Shown: positions 1 to 7,048 of the stretch, piece by piece
Layout of the letters: each line of letters opens with the position of its first letter
How positions within the stretch are numbered: position 1 is the stretch's first letter
DNA from: JALOLG01 sp963776935
GTDB taxonomy: Bacteria > Actinomycetota > Acidimicrobiia > Acidimicrobiales > Ilumatobacteraceae
Direction of reading: 5' to 3'
DNA: 64,000 nucleotides
Assembly: GCA_963776935.1 (NCBI GenBank)
Contig: CAVZOP010000001.1
Span: 372,001 to 436,000 of the forward strand
Notes under the pieces: model-generated
What the model saw: the letters and a program-made list of their open reading frames with translations, nothing else
Database searches by the model: none
Told to the model about the DNA's origin: nothing
Translations under genes and position numbers: made by a program

Positions 1-359
1 CGACGAACCTCCGAGACGAGCATCTCACGGCGGCCAAGACATTCATCGACGATCACCTGAAGGACCCGGAGTTGTCGCCGCGGATGGTGGCGACGGGCAC
101 GGCCATTTCCATCCGGTATCTGCACGAGCTGTTCCGCTCGACTGGCGAGACCGTGCGCCAGCGCATCATCCGCCGGCGGCTCGCGCTCGCCCATGCGGAG
201 CTCAGCGACCCCCGCCGGGCTTCGGCCAGCATCAGCGCGATCGCCGCCGATAACGGGTTCAAGACCGCGGCCCACTTCTCACGATGCTTCGTCGACCTGT
301 ACGGCCAGACGCCGACCGAGATGCGTGGCCTCGAGCGGGCGGCCCGATCCGAGGACTGA
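1..359 (+). CDS. AraC-family transcriptional regulator, C-terminal part (5' truncated by window edge)
   Basis: The reading frame is open from base 3 to the stop at 357-359 and enters from outside the window, so only the last 118 residues are seen. They form the two helix-turn-helix units of an AraC/XylS DNA-binding domain: a first helix pair (HLTAAKTFIDDHL), then the linker YLHELFRSTGETV, and the diagnostic second unit ending in FSRCFVDLYGQTPTEMR, which matches the family consensus F-x-R-x-F-x-x-x-x-G-x-x-P-x-x-x-R. The N-terminal sensing domain is missing, so the ligand cannot be guessed. The gene ends about 105 bases from a tRNA-Leu on the other strand. Confidence 0.85.
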   Translation, partial: TNLRDEHLTAAKTFIDDHLKDPELSPRMVATGTAISIRYLHELFRSTGETVRQRIIRRRLALAHAELSDPRRASASISAIAADNGFKTAAHFSRCFVDLYGQTPTEMRGLERAARSED

Positions 360-464
360 TCCGTGAGGCCTGGCGCATGACAGCCAGGGGCAGCACCGAC
401 GATCGCCCAGTCGTCGAGGAACACGGGACGACGAGTGACGATCAAGTACCAAGGTACTTCGTCG

Positions 465-564
465 TGCCCGGGGCGGGGTTCGAACCCGCACTCCCCGAAC
501 CGCACTCCCCTTTCGGGGAAGAGGGGTTTAAGCCCCCCGCGTCTGCCAGTTCCGCCACCCGGGC
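465..564 (-). tRNA. tRNA-Leu (anticodon UAA) with a 14-base insertion
   Basis: Read on the minus strand, the acceptor GCCCGGG (564-558) pairs with CCCGGGC (472-466), followed by discriminator A at 465. CCA is not encoded. The anticodon loop CTTAAAC carries UAA, and the T arm GCGGG-TTCGAAC-CCCGC is perfect. The gene is 100 bases long, about 14 more than a normal class II tRNA-Leu, because GGGGAGTGCGGTTC is tandemly repeated between the variable-arm hairpin (TCCCC-GAAA-GGGGA) and the T stem. Removing one copy gives a standard 86-base tRNA. Whether the insertion is tolerated, processed out, or a sequence error cannot be told here. Confidence 0.9.
482..510. repeat. Tandem direct repeat inside the tRNA-Leu gene
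   Basis: On the plus strand 482-496 (GAACCCGCACTCCCC) is followed directly by 497-510 (GAACCGCACTCCCC). They are identical apart from one C. The duplication covers the end of the variable arm and the 5' strand of the T stem, and accounts for the extra length of the tRNA. Confidence 0.85.
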
Positions 565-597
565 GTGGAACCGCCGGCGGCGTCTCGCAACCGACGG

Positions 598-1068
598 TCA
601 GTCGTGGAGCTGCTGGGCTAAGTAGTTCTCGGTGCCGATCTGGCGGATCGTCTCGAGCTGGGTCTCGAGCCAGTCGACGTGCTCCTCCTCGGACACCAAG
701 ATCCCCTCGAGCAGTTCGCGGGTGCCGTTGTCGCCGACCTCGACGGCCTTGGCGATCCCGCGGTTGAGCCGTTCGACGGCGTCGTACTCGAGTCGGAGAT
801 CGGCCTGGAACTGTTCGGGCACGGTCTCACCGATGCGCAACGGGTTGTACCGCTGGAAGTTGGGGACGCCCTCGAAGTACAGGATCCGGTCGGTGATCTG
901 CTCGGCGTGCTTCATCTCGTCGATCGACTCGTGCTTGGTGTGGCTGGCGAGCCGGTCGTACCCCCAGTTCTCCATCATCTTGGCGTGGAGGAAGTACTGG
1001 TTGACAGCCGTCAGCTCGGCCGTCAGGACCTCGTTGAGGAGTTCGACGATCTCGGCGTTGCCTTGCAC
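598..1068 (-). CDS. bfr: Bacterioferritin
   Basis: The 156-residue product is an iron-storage four-helix-bundle protein that oxidises Fe(II) at a di-iron centre and stores it in a 24-subunit shell. It begins VQGNAEIVELLNEVLTAE, matching the usual bacterioferritin N-terminus. The ferroxidase ligands are recognisable: Glu in LTAELTAVNQYFLHA, the E-x-x-H pair in DEMKHAEQ, and the later E-x-x-H in SEEEHVDWLE. The Met that normally binds inter-subunit haem is seen in ILYFEGVP-proximal context only weakly. GTG at 1066-1068 was chosen because the upstream extension (to 1146) is Arg-rich and unlike the family. It is preceded at 11 bases by bfd, so the two are probably co-transcribed. Confidence 0.92.
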   Translation of the reverse strand: MQGNAEIVELLNEVLTAELTAVNQYFLHAKMMENWGYDRLASHTKHESIDEMKHAEQITDRILYFEGVPNFQRYNPLRIGETVPEQFQADLRLEYDAVERLNRGIAKAVEVGDNGTRELLEGILVSEEEHVDWLETQLETIRQIGTENYLAQQLHD

Positions 1069-1078
1069 GCCCTCGACT

Positions 1079-1264
1079 CTACGCCACGGCCAACGACGAC
1101 CGGCGACGAACCACGAGCATCTCGGTGATCGTCTCCGTACAGCCACCGCAGCACCGGCCGGCCATCAGCTCATCGCCGATGTCCTCGACCGTCTGGGCGC
1201 CGCGCTCGATCGCCTTCGCCACCTTGCGTTCGGAGACGCCGTAGCAGAGGCACATCAGAGCCAT
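1079..1264 (-). CDS. bfd: Bacterioferritin-associated ferredoxin-like [2Fe-2S] protein
   Basis: This 61-residue protein carries a BFD-like [2Fe-2S] domain. Its cysteines lie in MCLCYGVSE (C-x-C) and GRCCGGCTE (C-x2-C), with the typical helix VAKAIERGAQTVEDIG between them. In characterised bacteria Bfd reduces the haem of bacterioferritin to release stored iron, and its position directly upstream of bfr fits that. ATG at 1264 was preferred over an earlier in-frame start (1309) because it begins the domain, and a TACCTT -10 box lies 8 bases upstream, suggesting a leaderless transcript. A six-base inverted element covers that box. Confidence 0.85.
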   Translation of the reverse strand: MALMCLCYGVSERKVAKAIERGAQTVEDIGDELMAGRCCGGCTETITEMLVVRRRSSLAVA

Positions 1265-1271
1265 CACGTCG

Positions 1272-1285
1272 TAAGGTACACCTAA
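1272..1285 (-). promoter_or_regulatory. Candidate iron-responsive operator overlapping the bfd -10 box
   Basis: On the minus strand TTAGGTGTACCTTA is a near-palindrome whose half-sites resemble the TTAGGT arms of DtxR/IdeR boxes, although they are closer together than in the classical 19-base site. It covers the putative -10 box TACCTT (1278-1273), which lies 8 bases before the bfd ATG. This placement would let an iron-sensing regulator control bfd-bfr. The function is inferred from sequence and context only. Confidence 0.4.
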
Positions 1286-1330
1286 CGACCTTCCGTGTGC
1301 AACCCTCATTGGGCAATTGACAGGCGATCG

Positions 1331-1663
1331 TCACGCGACCTTGGCGCCGGGGCCTTCGACGTCGGCAGTCGGCTCGAAACCCACCGCGATCCAGAGTTCG
1401 GCGCGGACGCGATCGGCCACCGGAGGCGCCAGCCCGTTGGCCACGATCACGCCCTCGATCATGTCGGCGAGCACGGCGACCCACGGCCGCCCCCGCAACC
1501 GCACCGAGACGACTGCTCCGGCCGGACGGCGTCGGATCGACCGGTCGACACCGACCAGCCGGGGCGGGCACCGGAAGCCGGGCCCGACCAGCTGCCGGCG
1601 CCGCGCCTCGCGGGTGAGCGTGCGCGCTGCCGATGCGAAGTCGACGGTCGTGGCCGGGTGCAT
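1331..1663 (-). CDS. Conserved hypothetical protein (110 aa)
   Basis: I do not recognise a named family. The product is a small, basic, soluble protein (no signal or membrane segment) with an Arg-rich N-terminal half (TREARRRQL, DRSIRRRP) and a hydrophobic, regular C-terminal half (PWVAVLADMIEGVIVANGL, then an acidic/aromatic helix). The amphipathic pattern and third-position GC bias look like real coding sequence rather than a shadow, and no competing frame on the other strand has recognisable content. The start is ATG at 1663. An imperfect inverted repeat (GACACC 1664-1669 / GGTGTC 1683-1688) lies immediately upstream and might be an operator. Confidence 0.6.
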   Translation of the reverse strand: MHPATTVDFASAARTLTREARRRQLVGPGFRCPPRLVGVDRSIRRRPAGAVVSVRLRGRPWVAVLADMIEGVIVANGLAPPVADRVRAELWIAVGFEPTADVEGPGAKVA

Positions 1664-1783
1664 GACACCACTTTGACCAAGGGGTGTCGCAGGCGGGCGC
1701 GACGCCCGGCTTCGTCACCGTCCTCCGCGTCCCACGCGGAACACCGTGACCAAAGCAGGGAAAGGGCGGTGGGCGCCCGTCGG

Positions 1784-1789
1784 TACAGT
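1784..1789 (+). promoter_or_regulatory. -10 box TACAGT, leaderless promoter of the PD-(D/E)XK gene
   Basis: CGGTACAGT ends 8 bases before the GTG at 1798. It has the same arrangement (GGTAnnnT, 6-10 bases, start codon) as several other genes in the window, and no Shine-Dalgarno sequence is present. Confidence 0.5.
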
Positions 1790-1797
1790 CGCCGTCA

Positions 1798-2739
1798 GTG
1801 ACCGACATCGGCCCGCTCGACGCCTTGACACCGCTGCAACGACGCACGCTCGAGGCGTTGCGCCGTTCGCCCGAGCCGGTCGTGTTCGACACCGAGTTGG
1901 TCGCCGAGCTCGAACACGACATCGTCACCGCCTTCGCGGCGTTCGCCGAGCGCCTCGGCGAGGACACGCTGTTCGTGAGCAAGCACGCCCTCACCAGCGT
2001 GCTCGGCTGCGAGGTCCAGCACCTCCATCCCGACCCGTTTGCGTGGTCGCCCGCCTTGGCGAGCGGACAGGTCGCCCACCGGGCGATCCAACTGTTGGTG
2101 CACTGGCGGGGCGAACCCATTCCGGCCGACGTCGTCGACGACGCGCTGGCCCGCCTGGCCGACGACGACACCACGCTCGGCGACTGGATCGCCGGTCTCG
2201 CCGCCGCCGACGAGGCCGACCTGCGCGGGTTGGCGGTGGAGCGGGTCACCAAGTTCAGCGAGTGCTTCCCCCCGCTCGACAAGCGGGCGACACCGATGAC
2301 CGAGGCACGTGTGCAATGGCCGCTCGACGGGCCGATCCTGCTGTCGGGCAAGGTCGATCTCGTGCTCGGACGAACCGCCGGTACGGAGAGCCGCAAGGTG
2401 ATCATCGACCTCAAGACCGGCCGTCCGGCGCTCCGCCACCGTGAGGACCTGCGCTTCTACGCGCTCGTCGAGACCCTGCGCACCGGCGTGCCACCGCGCA
2501 AGCTCGCCTCGTTCTACCTCGACGTCGGTCAGCCGGTGATCGAAGACGTCACTCCCGCCGTGCTCCGCTCCGCCGTGCGCCGCACGCTCGACGGTGTGAA
2601 CGCGTTGATCGAGCTCACGCTCGAACGACGCATCCCGATCAAGCGGGCCGGCATCACGTGCCGGTGGTGTCCGCTCAACCAGACCTGCGACGAGGGTCGG
2701 GCGTATCTCCAGCGGGGTGACGGCGACGTCGATCCGTGA
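1798..2739 (+). CDS. PD-(D/E)XK nuclease superfamily protein with a Cas4/AddB-like Fe-S cysteine set
   Basis: The 313-residue protein has the RecB-type nuclease core GKVDLVLG (Asp187) followed by IIDLKTG (Asp204-x-Lys206), the classic D...(D/E)xK catalytic set, with a downstream helix containing LRFYAL. Four cysteines are placed as in AddB and Cas4 iron-sulfur nucleases: Cys71 near the N-terminus, and Cys288, Cys291 and Cys297 at the C-terminus (CRWCPLNQTC). Such proteins cut single-stranded DNA ends in recombination or repair. No cas genes or helicase partner are nearby, so I treat it as a stand-alone PDDEXK_1-type protein. The start is GTG at 1798 with a -10 box 8 bases upstream and no ribosome-binding site. 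Confidence 0.85.
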   Translation: MTDIGPLDALTPLQRRTLEALRRSPEPVVFDTELVAELEHDIVTAFAAFAERLGEDTLFVSKHALTSVLGCEVQHLHPDPFAWSPALASGQVAHRAIQLLVHWRGEPIPADVVDDALARLADDDTTLGDWIAGLAAADEADLRGLAVERVTKFSECFPPLDKRATPMTEARVQWPLDGPILLSGKVDLVLGRTAGTESRKVIIDLKTGRPALRHREDLRFYALVETLRTGVPPRKLASFYLDVGQPVIEDVTPAVLRSAVRRTLDGVNALIELTLERRIPIKRAGITCRWCPLNQTCDEGRAYLQRGDGDVDP

Positions 2740-2748
2740 TCGACGCCG

Positions 2749-3480
2749 TCAGCTGATCACCCTGACGAGATCGTCGATCTCGAGCCACGACCAGATCAGC
2801 TCGGCGTCGGACGGCGACACGCGGATGCAGCCGGCCGAGTTGCCCCGCTGCTCGGGCGCGCCGAGCGTCTCGAGAGGCTGAACGTACGAGCCGTCCGAAT
2901 AGACCGGCATGCTGTGGAAGGCGATCCGGGCGCCGCGGATCTTGCCGTGCGTGAACGCGACGAAGTGCGTCATCGTCGAGTACTTGCCGCTGAACCGCGA
3001 CGACGAGTTCATGTCCTTGGCGTAGATCGCGTAGTCACCCGGATCGGGTTGGATCCACGCCGACGTCATTGGCATCTCGTGTGTGACGAGCCCGTCGCCG
3101 CACAGCCACGCCCGTTGGTTCTCACGATCGACCACGGCGGCGCGTCCAGTGACAGGGCAGGTCGACGAGTCGGCGAACTCGAACGTCGGCTGCGGGACCG
3201 CCGTCGTCGTGGGCGCGAGGGTGTCGGTCGGTGCGGTGTCCGCCACGGTGCTGTCCGGCGGTTCGGTGGCCGTCGGTCCGGTCTCCGTCGGTCCGGTATC
3301 CCCCGCCGTGGCGTCGGTCGGCGTGGCCGCGTCGACGCTGGTCGGGGCGGCGGCGTCCGGATCAGGGCTCGCGACCGAGTCCGATCCCGCCTGCGTGCCG
3401 ACCGCCAAGACGGTCAGTGCAACAGCGGCACCGACCACCCCAACGATCGACGCGCCGAGCACGACACGCCTGATTCTCAT
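2749..3480 (-). CDS. L,D-transpeptidase (YkuD-type) with N-terminal anchor
   Basis: Residues 1-30 form a single N-terminal membrane segment or uncleaved signal (basic MRIRR, then a Val/Ala/Leu-rich stretch). A Thr/Asp/Pro-rich low-complexity linker of about 70 residues follows, then a YkuD catalytic domain. The active-site block reads RGNSAGCIRVSPSDAE, with nucleophile Cys and following Arg. Upstream IAFHSMP supplies the conserved His. The family usually has S/T-H-G-C, and here the residue two before Cys is Ala. These enzymes make 3-3 cross-links in peptidoglycan outside the membrane. The gene converges on the nuclease gene, with 9 bases between stops, and has a TAGACT -10 box upstream. Confidence 0.88.
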   Translation of the reverse strand: MRIRRVVLGASIVGVVGAAVALTVLAVGTQAGSDSVASPDPDAAAPTSVDAATPTDATAGDTGPTETGPTATEPPDSTVADTAPTDTLAPTTTAVPQPTFEFADSSTCPVTGRAAVVDRENQRAWLCGDGLVTHEMPMTSAWIQPDPGDYAIYAKDMNSSSRFSGKYSTMTHFVAFTHGKIRGARIAFHSMPVYSDGSYVQPLETLGAPEQRGNSAGCIRVSPSDAELIWSWLEIDDLVRVIS

Positions 3481-3490
3481 CCGGCGATGC

Positions 3491-3496
3491 AGTCTA
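3491..3496 (-). promoter_or_regulatory. -10 box TAGACT of the L,D-transpeptidase gene
   Basis: On the minus strand TAGACT lies 10 bases before the ATG at 3480. Its first three bases are also the TAG stop codon of the upstream gene (3496-3494), so promoter and stop share sequence. Confidence 0.45.
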
Positions 3497-4126
3497 CGGA
3501 CGACCCGGCAAGGACATCATCGCGACCGGCAGGCCGAGACCGGCCTCGCTGCGCACGGTCGCGATCCGCCGACCCGGTTGCACGGCGTCCTTCGCCGTCC
3601 CGACGAGCTCTGGGCCCGCCGTGCGGATGGCCGCGTCGAGGTCGGAAACGTTGATCACGACACCCCAGAACAACGCCGGATCGTCACCGACCTCGCGGCG
3701 CTCGACGACCTCGACGACGACCCCACCGCGTCCGATCCGGTGGAACCCCTGCCGGCTGTCGGGCAGCTCGCGCACGCGCTTGAGCGGCGCGCCCGTGGCG
3801 TCGGCGATGGCGCCGCAGGTGCGTTCGAGCGAACCGGTGAGCACCACGACATGGTCGACCTCCACCGCGCCGTTGGCGTGCTGGGCGATTGCAGGTGGCG
3901 ACGCCTCGACGACCGTCGTCGCCAACCCGTCGATGTCGTCGATCGCCGGGTCGATGCCGCTCAGCGTCCAGCCCTGGATGCCTGGCGAACCTTCGACGAT
4001 TCGCAACGACGCGAACAGGAACGGCACCAGACCGTCGCTGCCGACCGTCAGACCGAGGGCGCGCCATCGCTGGCGGTCACCTCCGATCGTCAGCCACTCG
4101 ACACGTGCGGCCTCCGGCTCGGTCAC
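3494..4126 (-). CDS. VOC/glyoxalase-like domain protein
   Basis: The 210-residue product resembles Glyoxalase_3-like (VOC superfamily) proteins. It has two duplicated beta-alpha-beta-beta-beta halves, with the second opening at EVDHVVVLTGSLERTCGAIAD and ending in a strand/loop that carries GVVVEVVE. VOC proteins bind a metal through His/Glu residues and act in lyase, dioxygenase or resistance reactions; the substrate cannot be read from sequence. The GTG start at 4126 gives a 4-base GTGA overlap with the stop of the prolyl oligopeptidase, so the two are translationally coupled. A much longer reading frame running upstream to 5515 is only a shadow over the oligopeptidase. Confidence 0.75.
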   Translation of the reverse strand: MTEPEAARVEWLTIGGDRQRWRALGLTVGSDGLVPFLFASLRIVEGSPGIQGWTLSGIDPAIDDIDGLATTVVEASPPAIAQHANGAVEVDHVVVLTGSLERTCGAIADATGAPLKRVRELPDSRQGFHRIGRGGVVVEVVERREVGDDPALFWGVVINVSDLDAAIRTAGPELVGTAKDAVQPGRRIATVRSEAGLGLPVAMMSLPGRP

Positions 4127-6154
4127 ACGTTGGCGCCGAGCTGCCACGTCAGGAACGAGAGAACGTCGGCCTGCTCGGCGGCGCGCTTGCCGACCGGCTT
4201 GCCGACGCCGTGGCCGGCCCGACCCTCCTGGTGATACAGGACCGGCCGACGCTCCTGGCAGCTGCTGGCCCACTGCAGCAACCCGGCCATCTTGCGGGCA
4301 TGGAGGGGATCGACGCGGGTGTCTCCCTCCGCACTCGTCAACAGGACCGCCGGGTAGCACGTGCCTTCGACGACGTGGTGGTAGGGCGAATAGGCGTGGA
4401 GCCAGGCGAACTCGTCGGCGATCTCCGGATCGCCGTACTCGTCGGTCCACAGCTTGGCGATGAGGAACTGCGGGAACCGGATCATGTCGAGCAGCGGCAC
4501 GGCACACCACACCGCCCGGCAGAGATCGGGGCGCTGCGTGAGCGCCGCACCGACGAGGAGCCCGCCGTTCGAACCGCCGACGATCGCCAGCCGGTCGCGC
4601 TCGGCGATGCCCGACGACACCATCCAGTCGGCCGCCGCCGCGAAGTCGTCGAACACGTTCTGCTTGTTGCCACGCCGACCGGCGAGATGCCACTCCTCGC
4701 CGTGCTCGAACCCGCCGCGCAGCCCGGCGATCGCGTACGTGCCTCCGGTCGCGCACCACGCCGCGACCGTTGGAGACCACACCGGTGTCTCGGCGATCGC
4801 GAACCCGCCGTAGCCGGTGAGGATCGCCGGACGATCCGGCCCGGGGGCCACGTCGCTGCGATGGACCAGGAACAGGCCGATCGTCGTCCCGTCGGCTGAC
4901 GGGTAGTCGACCTGTCGCACGGTCATCGGCGGCAACGCGTCGACCGATGGTGCTGCCGGTTGCCAACGTTCGGCGGTGTGCTGTCCGAGCCGCCACAGCG
5001 TGGCCGGCGAATCGAACCCGGACGTGATCGCGAACGCGGTCCCGGTGGTCGGGTCGGCCGTCAGGCCACCGACCGAGACGATGCCGAGATCGTCGAACTC
5101 GCCGAGCAACTCGCCATCGCGCGACCGCCGCTCGATCGTGTCGACTCCGTTCGTGCTCGTGACGAGGAGCAGCGACTCGCGGGCAATCGTCAGCCCACCG
5201 AGGACGGCGGACCGCTCGGCGACGATCGTCTCCCAGTCGCCAGGGTCGGCCGGAACCGCGTCGAGCGCGATCCGCACGACCCGACCCCGCGGCGCGCCAT
5301 GGGTGGTGACTCCGTACAGCCAGCCGTCGTCGCCGAACTCGAACCGGCTGATGGCTTCGACGCCGACGATCAGGTCGGTCCACTCGCCGGTCGCGCGATC
5401 GAGCAGGTGCTGGTCGTAACGACTCCAGCCGACCATCGACTGCACGAGCACATGGCGGCCGTCGGGCGACACGCTGACGTCCGGCCACGTCTCGGGGGTC
5501 GGGTGCTCGGCCCACAGCACCGGATCGTCACGCCAGTCGGCGCCGATCCGGTGAGTGTGCACCGTGCGGTGGTACTCGTCGCCCTCGGGGTAGCGGGTGT
5601 ACACGAATCCGGTTCCGTCGGGCTCCCAGCCGACCGTGCACGCCCGGGTGTTGGGGATCTCGACGCCGACGTCGGACGCGTCGGCCGTGCGGATCACCCG
5701 CAAGACACTGCTCTCGGTGCCGCCCTCGCTGACGCCATAGGCGACGAGGGAGCCGTCGGGCGACACGAAGAACCAATCGATCGCAACCGCCGCGTCGGCG
5801 GCACCGGCCGCCGGGTCGACGAGCACCAACGGCGGCGCACCGGCCGCGGCCACGGATCGCACGACGAGCGACGCCTGCTGCTCACCTGTGGCCCGCTCCA
5901 TCGTCACGACGACATCGCCGCGCACCTCGGCGGCGAGCACGACCGGGAGCTCCATCAGCGCGATCGAGGCGTTCGTGCCACATGCTCCGATCGGATCGGG
6001 AATCGAGCGCCTGACGGGTATGCCGGTTCTGGGCGGCCACCCACTGCTGCACTTCGCCGGAGGCTCCGTCCTCCAACCACCGGTAGGGGTCGGCGAGCTC
6101 GACACCGTGCAAGGTGTCGACCACCGCGTCCCGTCGGCTCGGCGGTGGTGGCAT
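4123..6154 (-). CDS. Prolyl oligopeptidase family serine peptidase (S9A), one-base frameshift near 5965
   Basis: This is an S9A-type oligopeptidase of about 676 residues: an N-terminal segment (DAVVDTLHGVELADPYRWLE), a seven-blade beta-propeller, and a C-terminal alpha/beta-hydrolase. The catalytic Ser is in GGSNGGLL (minus strand about 4570), with the Asp in DTRVDPLHA and the His in GRAGHGVGKP. The N-terminal 60 codons (6154 to about 5970) lie in one frame and the rest in another. Joining WHERL to IALMELPVV restores the family sequence and requires removing one base. Total length is 3n+1, consistent with a single extra base. The protein has no signal peptide and is expected in the cytoplasm, cutting small peptides after proline. 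Confidence 0.88.
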
Positions 6155-6173
6155 GACCAAGATCGGTACAGCC

Positions 6174-6254
6174 TCAACCCATGTTGGGTCGTTTGCCGTG
6201 GTTCGCCTTGGAACGCCGCAGGCGAGCCTTGCGCTTCTTGGTCTTCTTCGACAT
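6174..6254 (-). CDS. 26-residue Lys/Arg-rich small protein ending NHGKRPNMG
   Basis: A complete short frame encodes MSKKTKKRKARLRRSKANHG followed by KRPNMG, with 14 of 26 residues Lys or Arg. It is leaderless-looking, with a TACACT box 9 bases before its ATG. It ends 19 bases before the oligopeptidase ATG. The composition resembles tiny ribosome- or RNA-binding proteins. I have the impression that short basic proteins ending in NHGKRPN occur in other actinobacteria, but I cannot verify this here. It is too short for normal gene calling, and the promoter position is the main support. Confidence 0.6.
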   Translation of the reverse strand: MSKKTKKRKARLRRSKANHGKRPNMG

Positions 6255-6263
6255 AGACCGGCG

Positions 6264-6269
6264 AGTGTA
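6264..6269 (-). promoter_or_regulatory. -10 box TACACT upstream of the 26-residue protein
   Basis: CCGTACACT on the minus strand is followed by 9 bases and the ATG at 6254, the same geometry as the other start-proximal boxes in this window. Confidence 0.45.
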
Positions 6270-6346
6270 CGGGACCCGGTCGGGGGCCCCAACCAGGTCG
6301 ACGAGACCATGTCACCAAGGCGCACGCCGGGTGAGGGGGCTGGCCG

Positions 6347-7048
6347 TCAGTTCTCGGTCGCGGTGCTCGGCGCGTGCTGTTCGAGGAACCGCCGCAACTC
6401 ATCGAGCTCACCGCGGCGGAGGTTCCAGTCGCTCAGTCGATGCTCAGCCACCACGCGGATGACCTCTGCACCGGGACGGTCGACACCTGCGAGGAAGCGG
6501 CGGAGCAGTCGCCGCCGGATCGCGCCGACGAACGGGCGCAGCACCACGGGGATGTCGTCGGCCTCGCCGATGGTGAGCAACATCCATGTGGTCGCGACAT
6601 CGGCGCCGCGCGGACCCATCCCGGCGTTCGACCAGTCGATCACGACGGGACCGCCTGATGTCAGCATGACGTTGCCGGGGTGCAGGTCGAGGTGGACGAG
6701 GCACTCGGCGGGCTCGAACCGCACCGGGAGCTCGGCCGGCTCGATCCGCAACCCGGCGAGGCGGGTGTGGAGCTCGGCCAGCTGATCGGCGATCCGCCCG
6801 TACCGCCACGGGCGGTCACCGAGCTCCTTCAGCATCGTCGGACCGGCGACGTGCTCCATCACCAGATCGCGCCCGTCGGCCTCGAACACCTCTGGAACGG
6901 GGTAACCGGCCGCCCATGCCGCACGCATCCCGGCCGCCTCGATCGTGGAGTCGTGATCGGTGCGATAGCGGCGCAGCACCCGGCCGTTACCGATGTCGTA
7001 CACGTCGGCCGCCCGACCCGTGCCGACCAGCGGGCCGGGCTCACTCAC
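6347..7048 (-). CDS. Aminoglycoside phosphotransferase (APH)-family kinase-like protein
   Basis: The 233-residue protein has the protein-kinase-like fold of the APH/choline kinase family. It contains a glycine-poor nucleotide loop (LVGTGRAADVYDIG), an ADGRDLVMEHVAGPTM hinge, the catalytic loop HLDLHPGNVML (Asp and Asn both present) and the metal-binding VVIDWSNAG. Members phosphorylate small molecules such as aminoglycosides, choline, sugars or homoserine; this sequence does not identify the substrate. It is short because the N-lobe is reduced. The GTG start at 7048 overlaps the PHP gene stop in GTGA, so it belongs to that transcript; an extension to 7735 in the same frame is a shadow of the PHP gene. 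Confidence 0.85.
   Translation of the reverse strand: MSEPGPLVGTGRAADVYDIGNGRVLRRYRTDHDSTIEAAGMRAAWAAGYPVPEVFEADGRDLVMEHVAGPTMLKELGDRPWRYGRIADQLAELHTRLAGLRIEPAELPVRFEPAECLVHLDLHPGNVMLTSGGPVVIDWSNAGMGPRGADVATTWMLLTIGEADDIPVVLRPFVGAIRRRLLRRFLAGVDRPGAEVIRVVAEHRLSDWNLRRGELDELRRFLEQHAPSTATEN

Noticed and set aside
1..600. Integrated element at the tRNA-Leu gene
   Set aside because: A direct repeat exists inside the tRNA, but no integrase, second att copy or phage genes are seen; it remains only a possibility in the findings.
1170..2414. A 414-codon minus-strand frame across the nuclease and bfd genes
   Set aside because: It is Ser/Arg/Pro-rich with no recognisable domain and is contradicted by three better genes on both strands.
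1798..2739. Cas4 of a CRISPR system
   Set aside because: The nuclease and Cys pattern fits Cas4/AddB, but no repeat-spacer array or cas1/cas2 is present in the window.
3494..5515. A 673-codon minus-strand frame that includes the VOC-like protein
   Set aside because: Only the last 210 codons match a family. The upstream part is an Arg-rich shadow of the oligopeptidase, and the GTG at 4126 with a GTGA overlap gives a normal start.
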